Source: Terfezia claveryi
Taxonomy: Eukaryota; Ascomycota; Pezizomycetes; Pezizales; Pezizaceae
Direction: 5' to 3'
NCBI GenBank assembly: GCA_015179025.1
Contig: WHUX01000012.1
Coordinates: 620,001 to 684,000, forward strand
DNA length: 64,000 nt
Shown here: one piece after another, positions 11,914 through 23,430 of the stretch
Layout of the letters: each line of letters starts with the position of its first letter
Numbering within the stretch: position 1 is the first letter of the stretch
Notes under the pieces: model-generated
What the model was told of the DNA's origin: nothing
Databases searched by the model: none
The model's input: only the letters and a program-made list of their open reading frames with translations
Program-made: the position numbers and the translations under genes

Positions 11914-11929
11914 TGCCAACCAGACTAGG
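11914..11929 (-). repeat. Dispersed motif TGCCAACCAGACTAGG
   Basis: One of at least nine copies of this motif or its reverse complement in the window. This copy and the one at 13065 stand in the same orientation on either side of the gag-like relic. Confidence 0.6.
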
Positions 11930-12013
11930 TAGGAGGTGTTGTGCACTGAGCCCCATTCTTTGGCTTAGATTAGTCAGTTTGATCTGAACCTTGGTGCTCG
12001 TGAAGGCCTTCAA

Positions 12014-12905
12014 ATGAACATCAACCCGTGTTCGACTTTGATCAGTCTTTTGTCTTTATCTCGACCAGTTCCCAGGAACGTGAGCGTCGTATTCTTTGTT
12101 TCTCTCTCTAGTCTATATGAATCCTGCAATCTGGATTCCTTCAACGACCTTGAACTTTCTTTACTCTCGTTTTATCAGACGGGCAATCGTGAGTTTCGTC
12201 AGCGTTTTTCAGTACAAGACTTCTGCGCTTGCAGGGAACTCTTACAATACCCCTACACTCTCCTTTCTCCTGTCCTTGGTTTAGGCTTCCCATCTGAGTT
12301 GGTTATAGATCCTTCCACCTTGCGGAGGGCTCTAAAGGACTTGCGTGCCGCGTTCCCTGAACATTACCAGGAGGACGACTAAGCACGTGCCTTTGAACTT
12401 GACTTCATCTTTGAGGACGGTGAGTTAAACAGAGCCCCCCTCTCCCCCCCACTAATATCGTCTTACGCACGCGTGCTTTTTTACTCCAAGTTGTAGCCCC
12501 AGCTCACGAAGAAGACGATTACCAAGACAACGATGTCAACGAGAACAACGTCAAGCCCTTGCCTGCCATGCCGACAGCCTAAGGACATCGTCCTAAAGGA
12601 GGTCAAGGACTTCGATAGATCTCCTGCTAATTTGTCCCTTTTTAATACCCAAATCCGCAACGCCCTCAAGAAGCTAGATATACCTGTCTACTTCGGTGGA
12701 TCAGTGATTGGAAGCGAGGAGGAGGGATTCACGTACGTGGCTGCTGGCACCGCGGGGGCTAAGCCCAACTATAAGCTGGGCGAAGATCTTTGCTCCGGGA
12801 TCTCTAACAAGTTCACTGGGGCGGCGGCTCAATAGTGGGATGATTACGATACCAAGTTTGGGTTGGAAGAAGGCTACAAATGCGGCTCACCCCCCACCTA
12901 CCATA
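12014..12905 (+). pseudogene. Degenerate gag-like frame of an LTR retrotransposon
   Basis: One reading frame runs through this stretch with several internal stops (12380-12382, one near 12495, 12833-12835 and the last at 12903-12905). The part after 12590 reads like a capsid domain, with LSLFNTQIRNALKKLDIPVY, YKLGEDL and KFTGAAAQ, then a stop, then WDDYD. The usual gag motif would have Trp-Trp at that point, so the TAG looks like a mutated TGG. No zinc knuckle, protease or polymerase follows. It is bounded by two direct copies of the 16-bp motif at 11914 and 13065, with loosely similar flanks, which might be remnants of LTR ends. Confidence 0.4.
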
Positions 12906-13064
12906 GCTGCTGATCTAGGTGATTAGCTACGCACTTGGTCCCGTCCTACGTCTATGACCGCCTTAACCTTACACTTTCTGGGGAGCCTGAAATGCAACGA
13001 TGCATAACCAGACTACGATGTACCGTCTTGATCCCTGGGAATTTGACTAACTTTATACATACTG

Positions 13065-13080
13065 TGCCAACCAGACTAGG
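13065..13080 (-). repeat. Dispersed motif TGCCAACCAGACTAGG
   Basis: Exact copy of the 16-bp motif at 11914. A following TGCACT is shared at a similar distance. Confidence 0.6.
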
Positions 13081-13441
13081 TTGTAGACAGTATATGCACT
13101 CGTAATTTAAGATAACCATAGTTGCATATGCAAGAGAATCAAGCCTCTCTCATCAAAACGGAGGAGAAACTACCCCGCCGTCAACTTCGAACCGGAGTAA
13201 TTGGACGCAGCCATAAGGCCTTGGCACATACCTAGATTACAAAGACCCCGGTTGTGCTTTGAGGAACACTCCGTAACTACTTGAATTCTATATTTGTGAG
13301 CAGGTTGATTTCAGGTTTGCTCGAATCTATACACTACCAGTGCCTACATGTATTACTACATAATGTAAGTATTCTCATTGATATGCATGTTCTGTAATAA
13401 TTACTCCGTATACCTCTGTATAGTACTCCGTACTGTCCATA

Positions 13442-14523
13442 CAGCTAGGTGGCAAAAAAATTTCATTGCATATTTATGCGACTGTTACCGTTGTTCATTC
13501 CTGTCGCTGCTTGTACTGTAGCTGATGCTGATGCTGCCACCGGTCAATTTAACGCTTTCTGCAGCGTTTATTATATCTAAAACTACTCAATGATCTACAT
13601 TCAAAAAGTCAAAACGAGTTGCCCCAGACCACTGGAACCGTGGCTTACCATTGCGCCATGCCTACTATCAGTCCATACACAAGATTGCTGGATCGGTCAA
13701 ACATCGCTACATCCATGATCCAGAATCGGTAAGCGATCAGCATTTATACTTCGACCCAAGTACCATCCATAATTTGAAGCCCTTTGCAATTCCGTGGGCC
13801 TCAAAGGCTTCATCTTCGCGGGTTCATGCAACTTTATGCCATGTTTGTACGGGGTATGTACAACACACCATTCACGCGGGCAGGCATGAGCAAAAAAAGA
13901 AAGAAAAAATCAGGTGTGGCACTGGTCGTCCAGCAGGGGGTATATTATATTATATGCCACAACGCCCTCCAGTTGACAAAAATCCACCTCTTATCGGTCC
14001 ATTAAGAAAGTCACCATGGTCAGTCTCAACCCTGCGCGAATCAATTTCACGGTATTGGGGAATCAACTTTGAAGGAAGAAGATTTTCTCGGACGCAAAAA
14101 TGTTGGAATCTAAATCACTATTGAACTCAAGACCATATGCACTGAGGGAGACTTTAGCTTTATAAATAAGTGGCCTTGAGCCTTATTACAAACCTGGATG
14201 AAATTTGTACGCGATTCAACGCGAATCAACGCGATTCAAGAGCCAGGAAGCACATATAAATCTCCTATTTTGACATCTGGGGTGTGATTGGTTTAGGTTC
14301 TTCTCATACATTACCTTTAGGGTGGACCTCGCTAACAGCTTGTATTTAAATATCGCAGAGGACTAGAAAAGATAGCTGCCGTAAGCTTGTACTCACGCAA
14401 TCGCCTTATGCAAAATCTCTTGCCCCTGCCCTTGCTAGAGTGGTTAATATGTCTTCTCCGGCGCTAAGGGAGGGGCATGCTATGAGATGATTTAGCAGGG
14501 CGCACATTTTTGCCACCTAACCA
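13442..14523. mobile_element. TA-flanked TIR element (Tc1/mariner-like, decayed)
   Basis: The left end, CAGCTAGGTGGCAAAAA, follows TA at 13440-13441. The right end read in reverse is TGGTTAGGTGGCAAAAA and is followed by TA at 14524-14525; 14 of 17 end bases match. Length is 1,082 bp. The longest internal frame (13651-14124, 157 codons) shows no DDE transposase motif that I can see, so the element is non-autonomous or badly decayed. A triple 10-bp repeat (CGCGATTCAA, one unit varied) lies at 14210-14240. A third end motif is at 36-53. Confidence 0.5.
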
Positions 14524-14525
14524 TA

Positions 14526-14964
14526 GATCTGCGAAGACAGCAATGACCATCATGGCCATGGCCAAGCTCTTGCACATGTACCCTGGATTTGTCAGGACTG
14601 CCAATCAAGACCAACCTGGGATTCTTTTTGCCCTGATACGTACTATCATGTACCTATTTGGGTGTTGGATTTGAGTGCACTCGAAGAGAGTGTGAGAGGA
14701 ATTTTTTTCATTCCACAAGTGCGACATATCTATAGGCCGCTCGAGGACGACCCTGCCCCCAATCATCCGTTCCTGCCTCTATCAAATGGAACCCCGGTCG
14801 CTGAGGTTTCAGAGGGTTCACAGGGGAATGGAATATACCTGATTAGTTGGGACAGAGAGATAATGCCAAAGAACCCGCCATTTGCTGAATACCGAGCCAA
14901 CGGAGTGAAGGAAAGGGTTTGGCGGCACATTGAGAAGGAACTTAACAGAATAGTAAATGTATAG
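14526..14964 (+). pseudogene. C-terminal remnant of a short-chain dehydrogenase
   Basis: Coding sequence starts immediately outside the TIR element. The frame through 14543-14674 reads AMAKLLHMYPGFVRTA, matching the His-Pro-Gly-Phe-Val-x-Thr region after the active-site helix of SDR proteins. A one-base shift near 14660 then leads into the 14662-14964 frame, which contains REIMPKNPPFAEYRANGVKE and ERVWRHIEKELNRI. Fungal SDR-family proteins often end with such a segment. The Rossmann fold and the YxxxK catalytic site are missing, and none is found on the far side of the element. It is read as a gene broken by the insertion and by later drift. An intron instead of a frameshift cannot be excluded. 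Confidence 0.5.
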
Positions 14965-16766
14965 GAACAGCTGGCGTTCGAAAGCAGAATTTTGTATAAC
15001 TTTCTTTAGGCTTTTAATAACGTAAGCTACTTAGTAGGCTTCGGCTGTAACAAAAAATCAATTGAAGTATGAGTTTCGAAAAGACCGGCTTCAGAGCACA
15101 CAAGGCATTTGCGCCAATATGGTACAGTACTGTACCAGTTCCATATACAAGCTCGAAGTATGAATTAATATGCATCCAAAGATTTGATAGCACTGAATTT
15201 CCAACCTCATACGGATGTCTTCTTCCTTTGTATTACCGTGCCTTGGAAACGGAGTGGGTTGTGATCTTGTTCCAGATGGCGGCGGAGTAGCGGAGGAATT
15301 TGCTGACTGGAATGTCTAATCAGGTTTAAAACGGCTGTGCGAAGTTCAAGGCTGATACATATGATGATAGAATCCAAAATAGTTTGAAGCAATGAGGACC
15401 TTGTGACGATATAGTAGTATAGGGAGGTGCATACACATATATCTCGGGTTTTCTCATCAGATTACATCTCTTCTTAAGCTTCCAGTTAGCTCTCACTCTA
15501 CTTACGAATTATTTAGGACATATGAATATATGAAAACATCTATGTGTCTGAGTGATTTGGCATGAAAACTCAGGCTAGCAGAATTATGCAAACAGTGATG
15601 TGTCTATTGATATGCTAATCTACAGTTACCGGTACTTAGAACTGTAGAAGTCGTGTTGCTACATACATCGTATTAAGTAAGCTAGGACTTCCCAATTAGG
15701 AACCAACGTACTCGGAGATACCGTAAGCGGTCTAGTTTTCACAACCTCACATATAGTTTGGTTGGCACCCTCACATACCAAGTAACAGTAGCATCTGCCT
15801 TTCGAAATGTTGATAGGTGACACTGTGGTTCTCCGAGGTATCAATAGCTATCCATAAAACCCTCCCAGATCTCTAGCAATTTATATTATGTAAGAAATCT
15901 GCATTGACGTCACGTTTTACATCTAATAGATACAGCAGCAACGTCTGCACATACACATCTACTCAGGCCCGCGCAACAGGATACAACGTTTTAATAGCTT
16001 CGGCACGTTTTGCATTTACCACCCTAGTCAGCCACAGAACCCACTTTACATACTGTGATATTCTTCACATAAGGTCATATTTTGTCGCATGGACCCGAGT
16101 AGATGTGCACACGTACGTGCTATACTTGTTAGCTTAGGATTGAACCAATATCACCTCAATTGCTCATGAATGTGGATAGTACCGCGTGCACTTGAGGCGC
16201 AGTACGGTTGGGTAGAGATCTTCGGTGTACCAGCCAAAGCTGACGCCATGCATGTCATGGGACTGATCACACAATATATGTCTAAATGATACCATAACTT
16301 ATAATCATGCATACCAATTTATCGACCTGTATTTGGAAATGCTTGAAAGCGATTGGTAGAGCCAAGATATTAGACAGATAAGACAAACGCAATATTGCAC
16401 CATATTGTAGCCATCCGTTAAGGGGAGAGGAAGGTAGAAAACTTATCACTGGCCATGTCTCTTGGAATTTCAAATCTTGATCTTCTTTTATTCTCCTCTT
16501 TGGCCTACCCCCATATATCAACACTACAAGAACAGTAAAAGTCGACGTTCCCAGGTTTCACACTTTGCAGGGGCTTCTATCACGCCTCTGGTTGAGTAGT
16601 TGTCCATAATCCACCATAACTGTCGAGTCGTTAAAACTGCAGACCGAACTAGTTCAACTTTGGAAAAGTCTGTGCAGGTGAGCTAATTTTATGAAAACAC
16701 ACCTCTAGAGGATTGTTCTAAGTCAAGTAAGTGGTAGGGCGGTAAATTCGATTCTTAACAAAGGGC
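14965..16766. other. Intergenic, nothing recognised
   Basis: About 1.8 kb of AT-rich sequence. The short frames on both strands lack protein character. Confidence 0.45.
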
Positions 16767-17111
16767 ATGTCGGACAGTCTCCACGCCCCAGATGGGGTTT
16801 CACTCAGCCCTAGCGGATCTCTTACGCCAGAAAGCGAGTATAGCAGGAGCCATGCTGGGAGTTTGTACTCTTCGGAAGATGAGGCAGGAGTTGGTCATCA
16901 GAGTGGATCAAGAGTGGACGTGGAGCATGTAGAGGTATAGACCCATTGCCAGCTTCGTGGAAAGGCTGCTGTTTATATGTATTATGGAACTGAGATACTA
17001 ATTGTGGCCGATGAGGGTTATACTGATACAGACCTGCAAGATTCGCCGTCGATATACGAAAATTACGCCATTGGAACTGCACTCGAGATTAACCGAAGCT
17101 GTTACAAATGA
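16767..17111 (+). pseudogene. Unknown frame with a single internal stop or short intron
   Basis: A frame starting at ATG 16767 (MSDSLHAPDG) runs 114 codons to TGA 17109-17111, broken only by TAG at 16938-16940. Both halves look coding. The first is Ser-rich and acidic (LYSSEDEAGVGHQSGS). The second reads VADEGYTDTDLQDSPSIYEN. Either the TAG is a nonsense change, or a short intron removes it (donor GTATAG at 16935, possible acceptors near 16952 or 16994, weak branch point). The acidic Ser/Asp/Tyr composition recalls N-termini of fungal LaeA-like methyltransferases, but this is a weak resemblance and no methyltransferase domain follows. Confidence 0.3.
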
Positions 17112-17789
17112 GTACTGAGGGGGCAGTTGGGGAAACTTCTTAGCGACCTTCCCCTTCAGGGCTGGAGGGTAAGATTAACTAAATACGTCTATGGAGGATG
17201 TGGGAATTTACCGCTAACTCGTCAGCTTCTAGGAACTGTGATATACTAGAGGAATCAAGATGTCTTACACTTTTATTCTTAAGACAACTCCATTTTCTTA
17301 TGTATATAAGGTTCGGAACACTGGTAATTTCACGTTGGATATTGGTGGTGCTTGGATAACGATAAGAAAGAGTGTTGTATAAATGCAGGATATTGGCTTT
17401 TTCTTGGAATTTTATGTGCAGACAATCTTCAGGTTCTTTGTACCAGAATAGGTAGCTTTTATGGAAGAAACATGACATGATGTGCATGTGGCTATAACAA
17501 AGGATTATAATTTTTAGTTGTTTCTCGGCGTATCATGTATTCCATTCATGATCTCAAATTCAGGCTTCCCTATCAATTTAGTTTTCTACGGTATCTATAG
17601 AGCAGCTGCTCATGTTGACTGCTAAGCTATATGAAGCTAACGATGGGGATATGCCCAGATAGATGTTACCAGGCTTGGTTGCATGCACGTAAATTACTAA
17701 GCAAACTATCTAAATTACATGAATTGAGGAATTTAGAAACTGAGCTGTTCAGGAGCAATAATCTCCTACAGGCTATGTCTTCGCATTCT
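17112..17789. other. Intergenic, nothing recognised
   Basis: Downstream of the kinase gene. No supported feature. Confidence 0.4.
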
Positions 17790-20033
17790 TTACTTGTTAA
17801 TGTCGCGGGATCGGAAAAGCCCTCGCAACATTCTTGTAGTTGCTTCCAGGACTTGCTTGAAGTGAATATTCGGTATGGGAGGTGACTGCGTTGTGGACTG
17901 GGTAGTTTTGCCATGTGGGGTTGCGGTGTGCGTAGATATAGATTCCCCAAGTGGCTGTCGATCCAGAGCTTCGGGTGCGACCGGCCGCAGGGTAGTTTCC
18001 ACATGTGCAAATGCTGCGTCCAATTCTTCGACAATTAGAGCATTCATAGCTGGTTGAACAGCTGGGTTAGACCCTTCCTCAACTGGCTGATGGATATCAT
18101 CATTCTCCGGCTGTGGATGCTCAACCACTTCAACGCTTCTTTTGAACCACTCAAACTCCAATAACTCTTCAGGAGTTGGCCTGTCCGCTGGATCATATTG
18201 CAGCATTGCACGAAGTAATTCACCTAATAAGTTCATGTCTGCCTCGGTGGCATCTGGGGGTGGGTACTGATGAACCAAATTTTCTAAAAGCGGGATATGC
18301 TCCGGTACATGTCCCGAACTTTCGTCAAAGAGTCTGAGTGTTCCATCCGCAGTTATACACTGTGAAAAGTTGGGCCATTTGCTACTCAGAGCTGGGGGGA
18401 GGGGGCCTATAATTTCCACCATCTGTGCCAGGCACTCATCCATCAATTGCTCACGACTGTTACCAAATTGATACACGTTGATTAGACACTGTGAAGTGAC
18501 AATTTGATATATCTACAACATTCATAAGTTATCAATATATTGGCAAAAAACATCAAATATGGGAAGTAGGATACGGTCGGTATTGTAAAGTAATGCGAGT
18601 TACATTTTGGGGCTGAAAATGGACTGGAAGAGTGCCAGGGTGGGAAGGGGGAGGAGCTGTTTGGAGGGGCAATCCATAGACTTACCACACAGCCAAGGGA
18701 CCAAATATCTATCTTTTCATCCCATGAGTCACACAACCAGCATTCAGGCGCCCTCAACGCTACTGGGGTCACTGGTGGTTCATCGATGTTGGAGCTCCAG
18801 AATGCTGACACAACATGTGAGAAAAATCCCCTATTATTATGCCAGGCATGAACAAACATGGATTGTTTGTCTGACCTGGCTAAAATTGGGATATATATGA
18901 TTAATATCACTCACCTGCACCAAGGTCCGATAATTTGACGGTAAGTCCCAGGTCACACTTAGCAAAAACAGTTAACGGTTGGGGCGCGATGAGATACTTC
19001 GGAGCTGAAGGCGGCAAATCGGTTGATCCATCTCGCAGCGTGACCGCTTGCATGACTGGTGACTGTTCATAATCTGGCAGACCGTACTCCTCTTCGGTAT
19101 ATATCTCTTTTGGTTGGCGTGGGACGACCTTGGACTCTGGAAACTTTGAGATATCTGGTAAAGTGAAGAGTATATTTCCTGGTTGAATATCTAGAAGGAA
19201 GTATGATATGAACAGTATGTAAGCAACTTCATGAGAAATAGCAGTCAGGGAAGCAATCTCTTTGAGGGGAGCCGGCTCTAACTCCACCCACATTACCTTA
19301 GAGGCAGTGGCCACTCTCATGATGAAGTATGAGCTTGAGGGCGTCCATAATCATGCTGGTTGAGAAATAGAAAACTTACCCCCGTGCGTTATTCCTTCTT
19401 TGTGAAGAAAGCCAAGACCCTGCAATGTTTGCGCGCAAATCACCTTGCTTATATTGATTGGATATATATATTCCCAGTGTCCAAGGTCATCATACTCGTT
19501 TGGTATAGACCACACCTCGAACTTTGAGTTATTGTACAGCATTTCCTGGATGTTTGGTCCCATGAGCTCAAGGACTAAGCAGCAGTGAGTACCGTTCGGA
19601 CCGCTAAAACTGAACGAATCTAGCAAGCGTGCAGTATGCTCCTTGCCCGGAAGCGATGGCTGAATTTGGGAAATATGGTTGTAAAATTCTAGCTCTTTGC
19701 AATTCTCAGAGAATTTTGCCCGGAGAAATTTCATGGCAACGTAGTTATTATTCCTAACAAAAGTTAGGTAATGTGGTAGTGAAACCAGAACAAAGATTTT
19801 GGATACTTAGTATCTCTTGCCAGCCAGACGGTCGAGAATGACCCATAGCCAATTTTTTTAAGAATTCGATATGTATCGTCCTTGAAGGTATCACCAAGCA
19901 ATACCGGATGATACCCACCGAGCCTGTATGCTTGCACCGATTCCGTAGCTAAGTAGCAGTCCTTGTAAGGCTCAACCTTATCCAGATCCTCCGCATTCCC
20001 GATCCTAACATCGACGTCGCTTCCTGTAGACAT
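17790..20033 (-). CDS. SRPK-like serine/threonine protein kinase
   Basis: Five exons: 20033-19807, 19753-19380, 19190-18915, 18804-18686 and 18512-17790. All four introns are GT..AG and the exons sum to 573 codons (572 aa). Kinase landmarks in order are IGYGSFSTVWLARD (glycine loop), YVAMKFLRA (ATP lysine, made across intron 1), CKELEFYNHI (helix C glutamate), HGDIQPGNILF (catalytic loop, made across intron 2), KLSDLGAA (DFG position as DLG), RAPECWL (APE) and DIWSLGCV. The split kinase core with a long insert (about residues 210-290) and DLG is typical of SR-protein kinases that phosphorylate splicing factors. The usual Lys of the catalytic loop is Gln here, as in some divergent fungal SRPK relatives. 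The C-terminal tail is Pro/Thr-rich. Intron 2 (189 bp) and intron 4 (173 bp) are the least certain. Confidence 0.85.
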
Positions 20034-21080
20034 ATCAATTTCGAATTCGCAAGTAAGGCGTGTTGACTTGATTGATGTAAGCTGGGCCTCGAGGCAGTCA
20101 TAGGGTGATTATCTTAATCTCAGAAAATTACAGTTAGCCTTCGAATTGGATCCCTTTGTGGTGCAAACTAGCATCTCTCCTTCACAAGAGATGAGCACCG
20201 CAGATCAAACAAGAATTACATTATTCCTTTGTTCTACAATTAAGGGCTACTTTAACTCCAAGATGAAGTCTCATGCTTCCTTGCTTGGCACATTTATGCT
20301 CATTAGGCAATAAGTGTGGCCAATCATAGGTGTCAGGTTGCAAGGTTGATTAACAATCAACGTTCAGGCCGTTCAGGCGCATGTAGCAACCAGGAAAAAT
20401 GTGCATCGGGGGCTGGTTATGTTTAGGCCTATCCAATGGCATGAACGTATAAATTTGTACACGCACTTATATACATGACAACCGTGAGAAGGATTTCGTC
20501 TATGTAATACCCAGACCTGGACTAAAGCGTCCTGTTGTAAGGATTCTTGATAAGGGTTTCAAAATTGCGACTCCTCCTTCGTCCTTTGAGACTACTACCT
20601 TTGTGTTTTCTTTTAGGTCGGTCTAATTCTGGAATGACCTAGCATTGGCTCAATATGGGAGCTAGATATTGTTGTAGTGAATGTCATTACATAGCGTCAT
20701 GTTTCAGGATGGCTCCCCTAAGTTCACTGCCATAGTGGGAAAAACATCAACAGAGACGCAACTTAGACCTTCACTTGTATGACACTAGCTAATGATGGAG
20801 CAATACGAAAACAAAGGTACAAGGGCAATTGAAACAAAAGAATAAACCCCAACGGTTTTCAATTGTTCTTTATAGGCTCTTTGTAGAGCGATGAATATAA
20901 AGCAGAGTCTGAGTGCCGTGAATTTCGATGCTAGAACTCAGAACCAAGAAGCACAGGATACCAATAAATCAGACTCAGTCTATCAACCTCTCCAATTGCC
21001 TTAATAATTCTTACGGCTATTCCTCACTCAGCAATTACGAATATCATCCACGTGATCCAGATTTCTGATCATCTATTACA
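20034..21080. other. Intergenic, divergent promoters
   Basis: Lies between the kinase (-) and the next gene (+). No recognised elements. Confidence 0.4.
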
Positions 21081-21707
21081 ATGCCTTGGTATACACTCAA
21101 GGTGAGCATTACCAAGGGCGCCCTCCGCTTTGCTGAGGGAGGCAGGGGATTTTCTTTGGAGGAGGCCACAAAGGCCGCCAGAGGCTATTATGCCATGACA
21201 ATGAACCATGATAAGCGGATAATTGCAGCCCGCACTGTGTAAGCACTACCCTAGTGTTGAGAGAGTATATGAAGAATAACTCTGATAAAATCTGGTAGAT
21301 CCACAATGCACTCTAGTACTTTGGACCCGACCCCCCATGTGACTATTGAGTTTGTGGATAGTCAAATGAAACAAATTGGGGCCAGGGTTCATGCTAAAAG
21401 GGAGCACGTCCAGTACTATGAAGACAATGCACCGGCCGAAGCACAGCGAGAACTTGAGGTTGAGGTACGACTAAGGCCTCAAATAGTACCTCGAAGCCAT
21501 AATCCACCTCCCTCACCTGCATATGCACACTTAAGGAGGTCTAGCACTAATGACAGCCATAGCCGATTGCGAGGTGAGAAAAATTCTCCAGGAATACCAC
21601 ATGTTGATCAACGTTCAAAATTACGCACAGTAGTCCCAGATGAGGATGGATGGATAAATATCCCTCCTAAACATAAGTATAGGGAAGTTCTGTCAAGTAG
21701 CCATTAA
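21081..21707 (+). CDS. Hypothetical protein, two exons, 188 aa
   Basis: Exon 1 (21081-21238) starts MPWYTLKVSITKG and is too short to stand out alone. A 60-bp intron (21239-21298, GTAAGC..TAG) splits a Val codon, and exon 2 (21299-21707) completes 189 codons. The N-terminus looks folded, with ALRFAEGG, FSLEEATKAARGYY and then HVTIEFVDSQ. The C-terminal half is Ser/Pro/Arg-rich and probably disordered. I do not recognise the family. The splice is supported by phase, a good donor and protein-like sequence on both sides. Confidence 0.5.
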
Positions 21708-23040
21708 TTACTAGGAACTTGTGATTATTACCCCTCCCAAAAGTACTGCTTATATGACTCACAAAGCACTTATTATCAGAACCCACAAAGTGGTGGTTCC
21801 TATGGAGATGATTATTCTATAGCACTTTGTAATATAATTTAGGACACAGCAAAATGTACTCCAGCTGGTTTTGGATGCACATATTATTTCATCTACCAAG
21901 GCTCTTAGTAAATATTGGCATTGATTGTTTTCAGGTTTGGAGAAACCAGATAAGAGTTGAACTGACTGAGTCTGCTTATAGTTTATATTAATATAATGGC
22001 AATCTCCGCCTCTTTTGTCTATGTTTAAGTGTTCTTTTCCCAGTCCTCCTAATACCTTAAAGGGCTTAGTCGATAAAATGCACGTCACTCCACTGGTAGT
22101 CCGATTGTAGCTGAATTCCTTTAATAATATCCCAGTTCTGGGTGAATCCAACAATCAAGCGAAAAAAGAATCTAAGCTCCCGTTCAAATTGTAAAGTAGG
22201 TAATTTTACAACAGCATGGAAATTCTTGTGGAATGACACTGGAGATAAGCAGATGGTACTTGCCTCTTCTGGAAGCAGGAAATTCTGGAATCTTGGCAAC
22301 TCTATTCCAGATCCTTGGTATATTGTCTTATATTGTTGCAAGCTATGTCCGAAGCATCTTTGTTTTTGTTAGGTGGTTGAGGTTATGTAAAGCTGCTAAC
22401 TCCATTAAACCTATTACTTAACTTACAACAGAAATAATCTCTGGTGGTCCACAGCCATGTAGATGATCTGTGCCAGTATGACCTGGCACTACCAGGGCGC
22501 TACAGCCCCAAAATCTATACATGCGTTCAGAGACGTTGAAGGTTAAACAGCAAAATGACAAGTCAGTATAGGTACGCATATAAATTGGAACATACACACA
22601 TATAAAATAGAGAAAGGCCAACCCTTTGTTTTAAGGGCAGCACCTCCCCAGACTACTGGGTGTGCCCCCTTGGCCAAGTGTTTGTACTCGAATCTTGTGA
22701 TGAGAAAATCTAAAGTTGAGTCCGCCAGGTTCTGTAATTTCCTTTGTCCTTATTCTTTTTACATGTACGTTATTTATGTAATTAGCCTGACACCTTAGCT
22801 TTCAATTACACTCCCACTAATAAGGGCCAGTGAAATATTAGTCAGCCTCGGGCACTCAGATCTGATTACGTGGCTCTAGTGGTTTACCCTCAACCTTGCC
22901 ATCAAATTTTCCCATCATTTGGCAGCTCTCCTATATAATGTAAATTGTAAATTGTGGGAGAATTGATAGAGCCCTTCCTGAGACCTCTGATGTGAAGTAT
23001 CCACATGTACCATGTACCATGCATGTCAAAGTGCCACCTT
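21708..23040. other. Intergenic, nothing recognised
   Basis: AT-rich, with only short frames. Confidence 0.45.
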
Positions 23041-23430
23041 AGCATAGATACCCTGTACAGTGAAGCCCGGCCAATATCGCTAGCAGCACTGCCACCGGTA
23101 TTTCTGGCCTGGGTACCGCTGGCGCCTCCTGGTGCAGATGGTATTTGGCTCTCTTTGCATGTGCGCTATGTGGGGTGGTGGCAGTGGTGGCCACGGCGAG
23201 TCGTAGGCGTAGTCCAATATCCGGCCTGCGGCGCGGCCGGAACGACGGTTGCCTAAGAATTCACAGGGCATTGGGGGAGTCCAGGGACAGCCTTTGGATT
23301 TTTCAACCTGATAACCGCTGTCTTGGCCGTCACCACCACTCCTGCGTACTGGATAATGTCAATTTGCTACTTTAACTGGGCAGGGTGCTCTATAGTCTGT
23401 CGAAGTTGGCAGGATCAGGGACCCAATTAA
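23041..23430 (+). pseudogene. Possible relic of a membrane-protein gene
   Basis: A GC-richer island than its surroundings. One frame reads WYLALFACALCGVVAVVATA (about 23136-23195). Another reads TAFGFFNLITAVLAVTTTPA (about 23290-23350) and continues to a TAA near 23430. Both look like transmembrane helices but are in different frames, so a frameshift or lost intron would be needed to join them. The family is not recognised. A minus-strand frame (23359-23673) overlaps the end and looks less convincing. Confidence 0.2.

Noticed and set aside
14210..14245. Triple CGCGATTCAA repeat as a regulatory array
   Set aside because: Only three short units inside a decayed element, so no basis for a function.
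16767..17111. Assigning the frame to a LaeA-like methyltransferase
   Set aside because: Only a compositional resemblance of the N-terminus. No methyltransferase motif follows.
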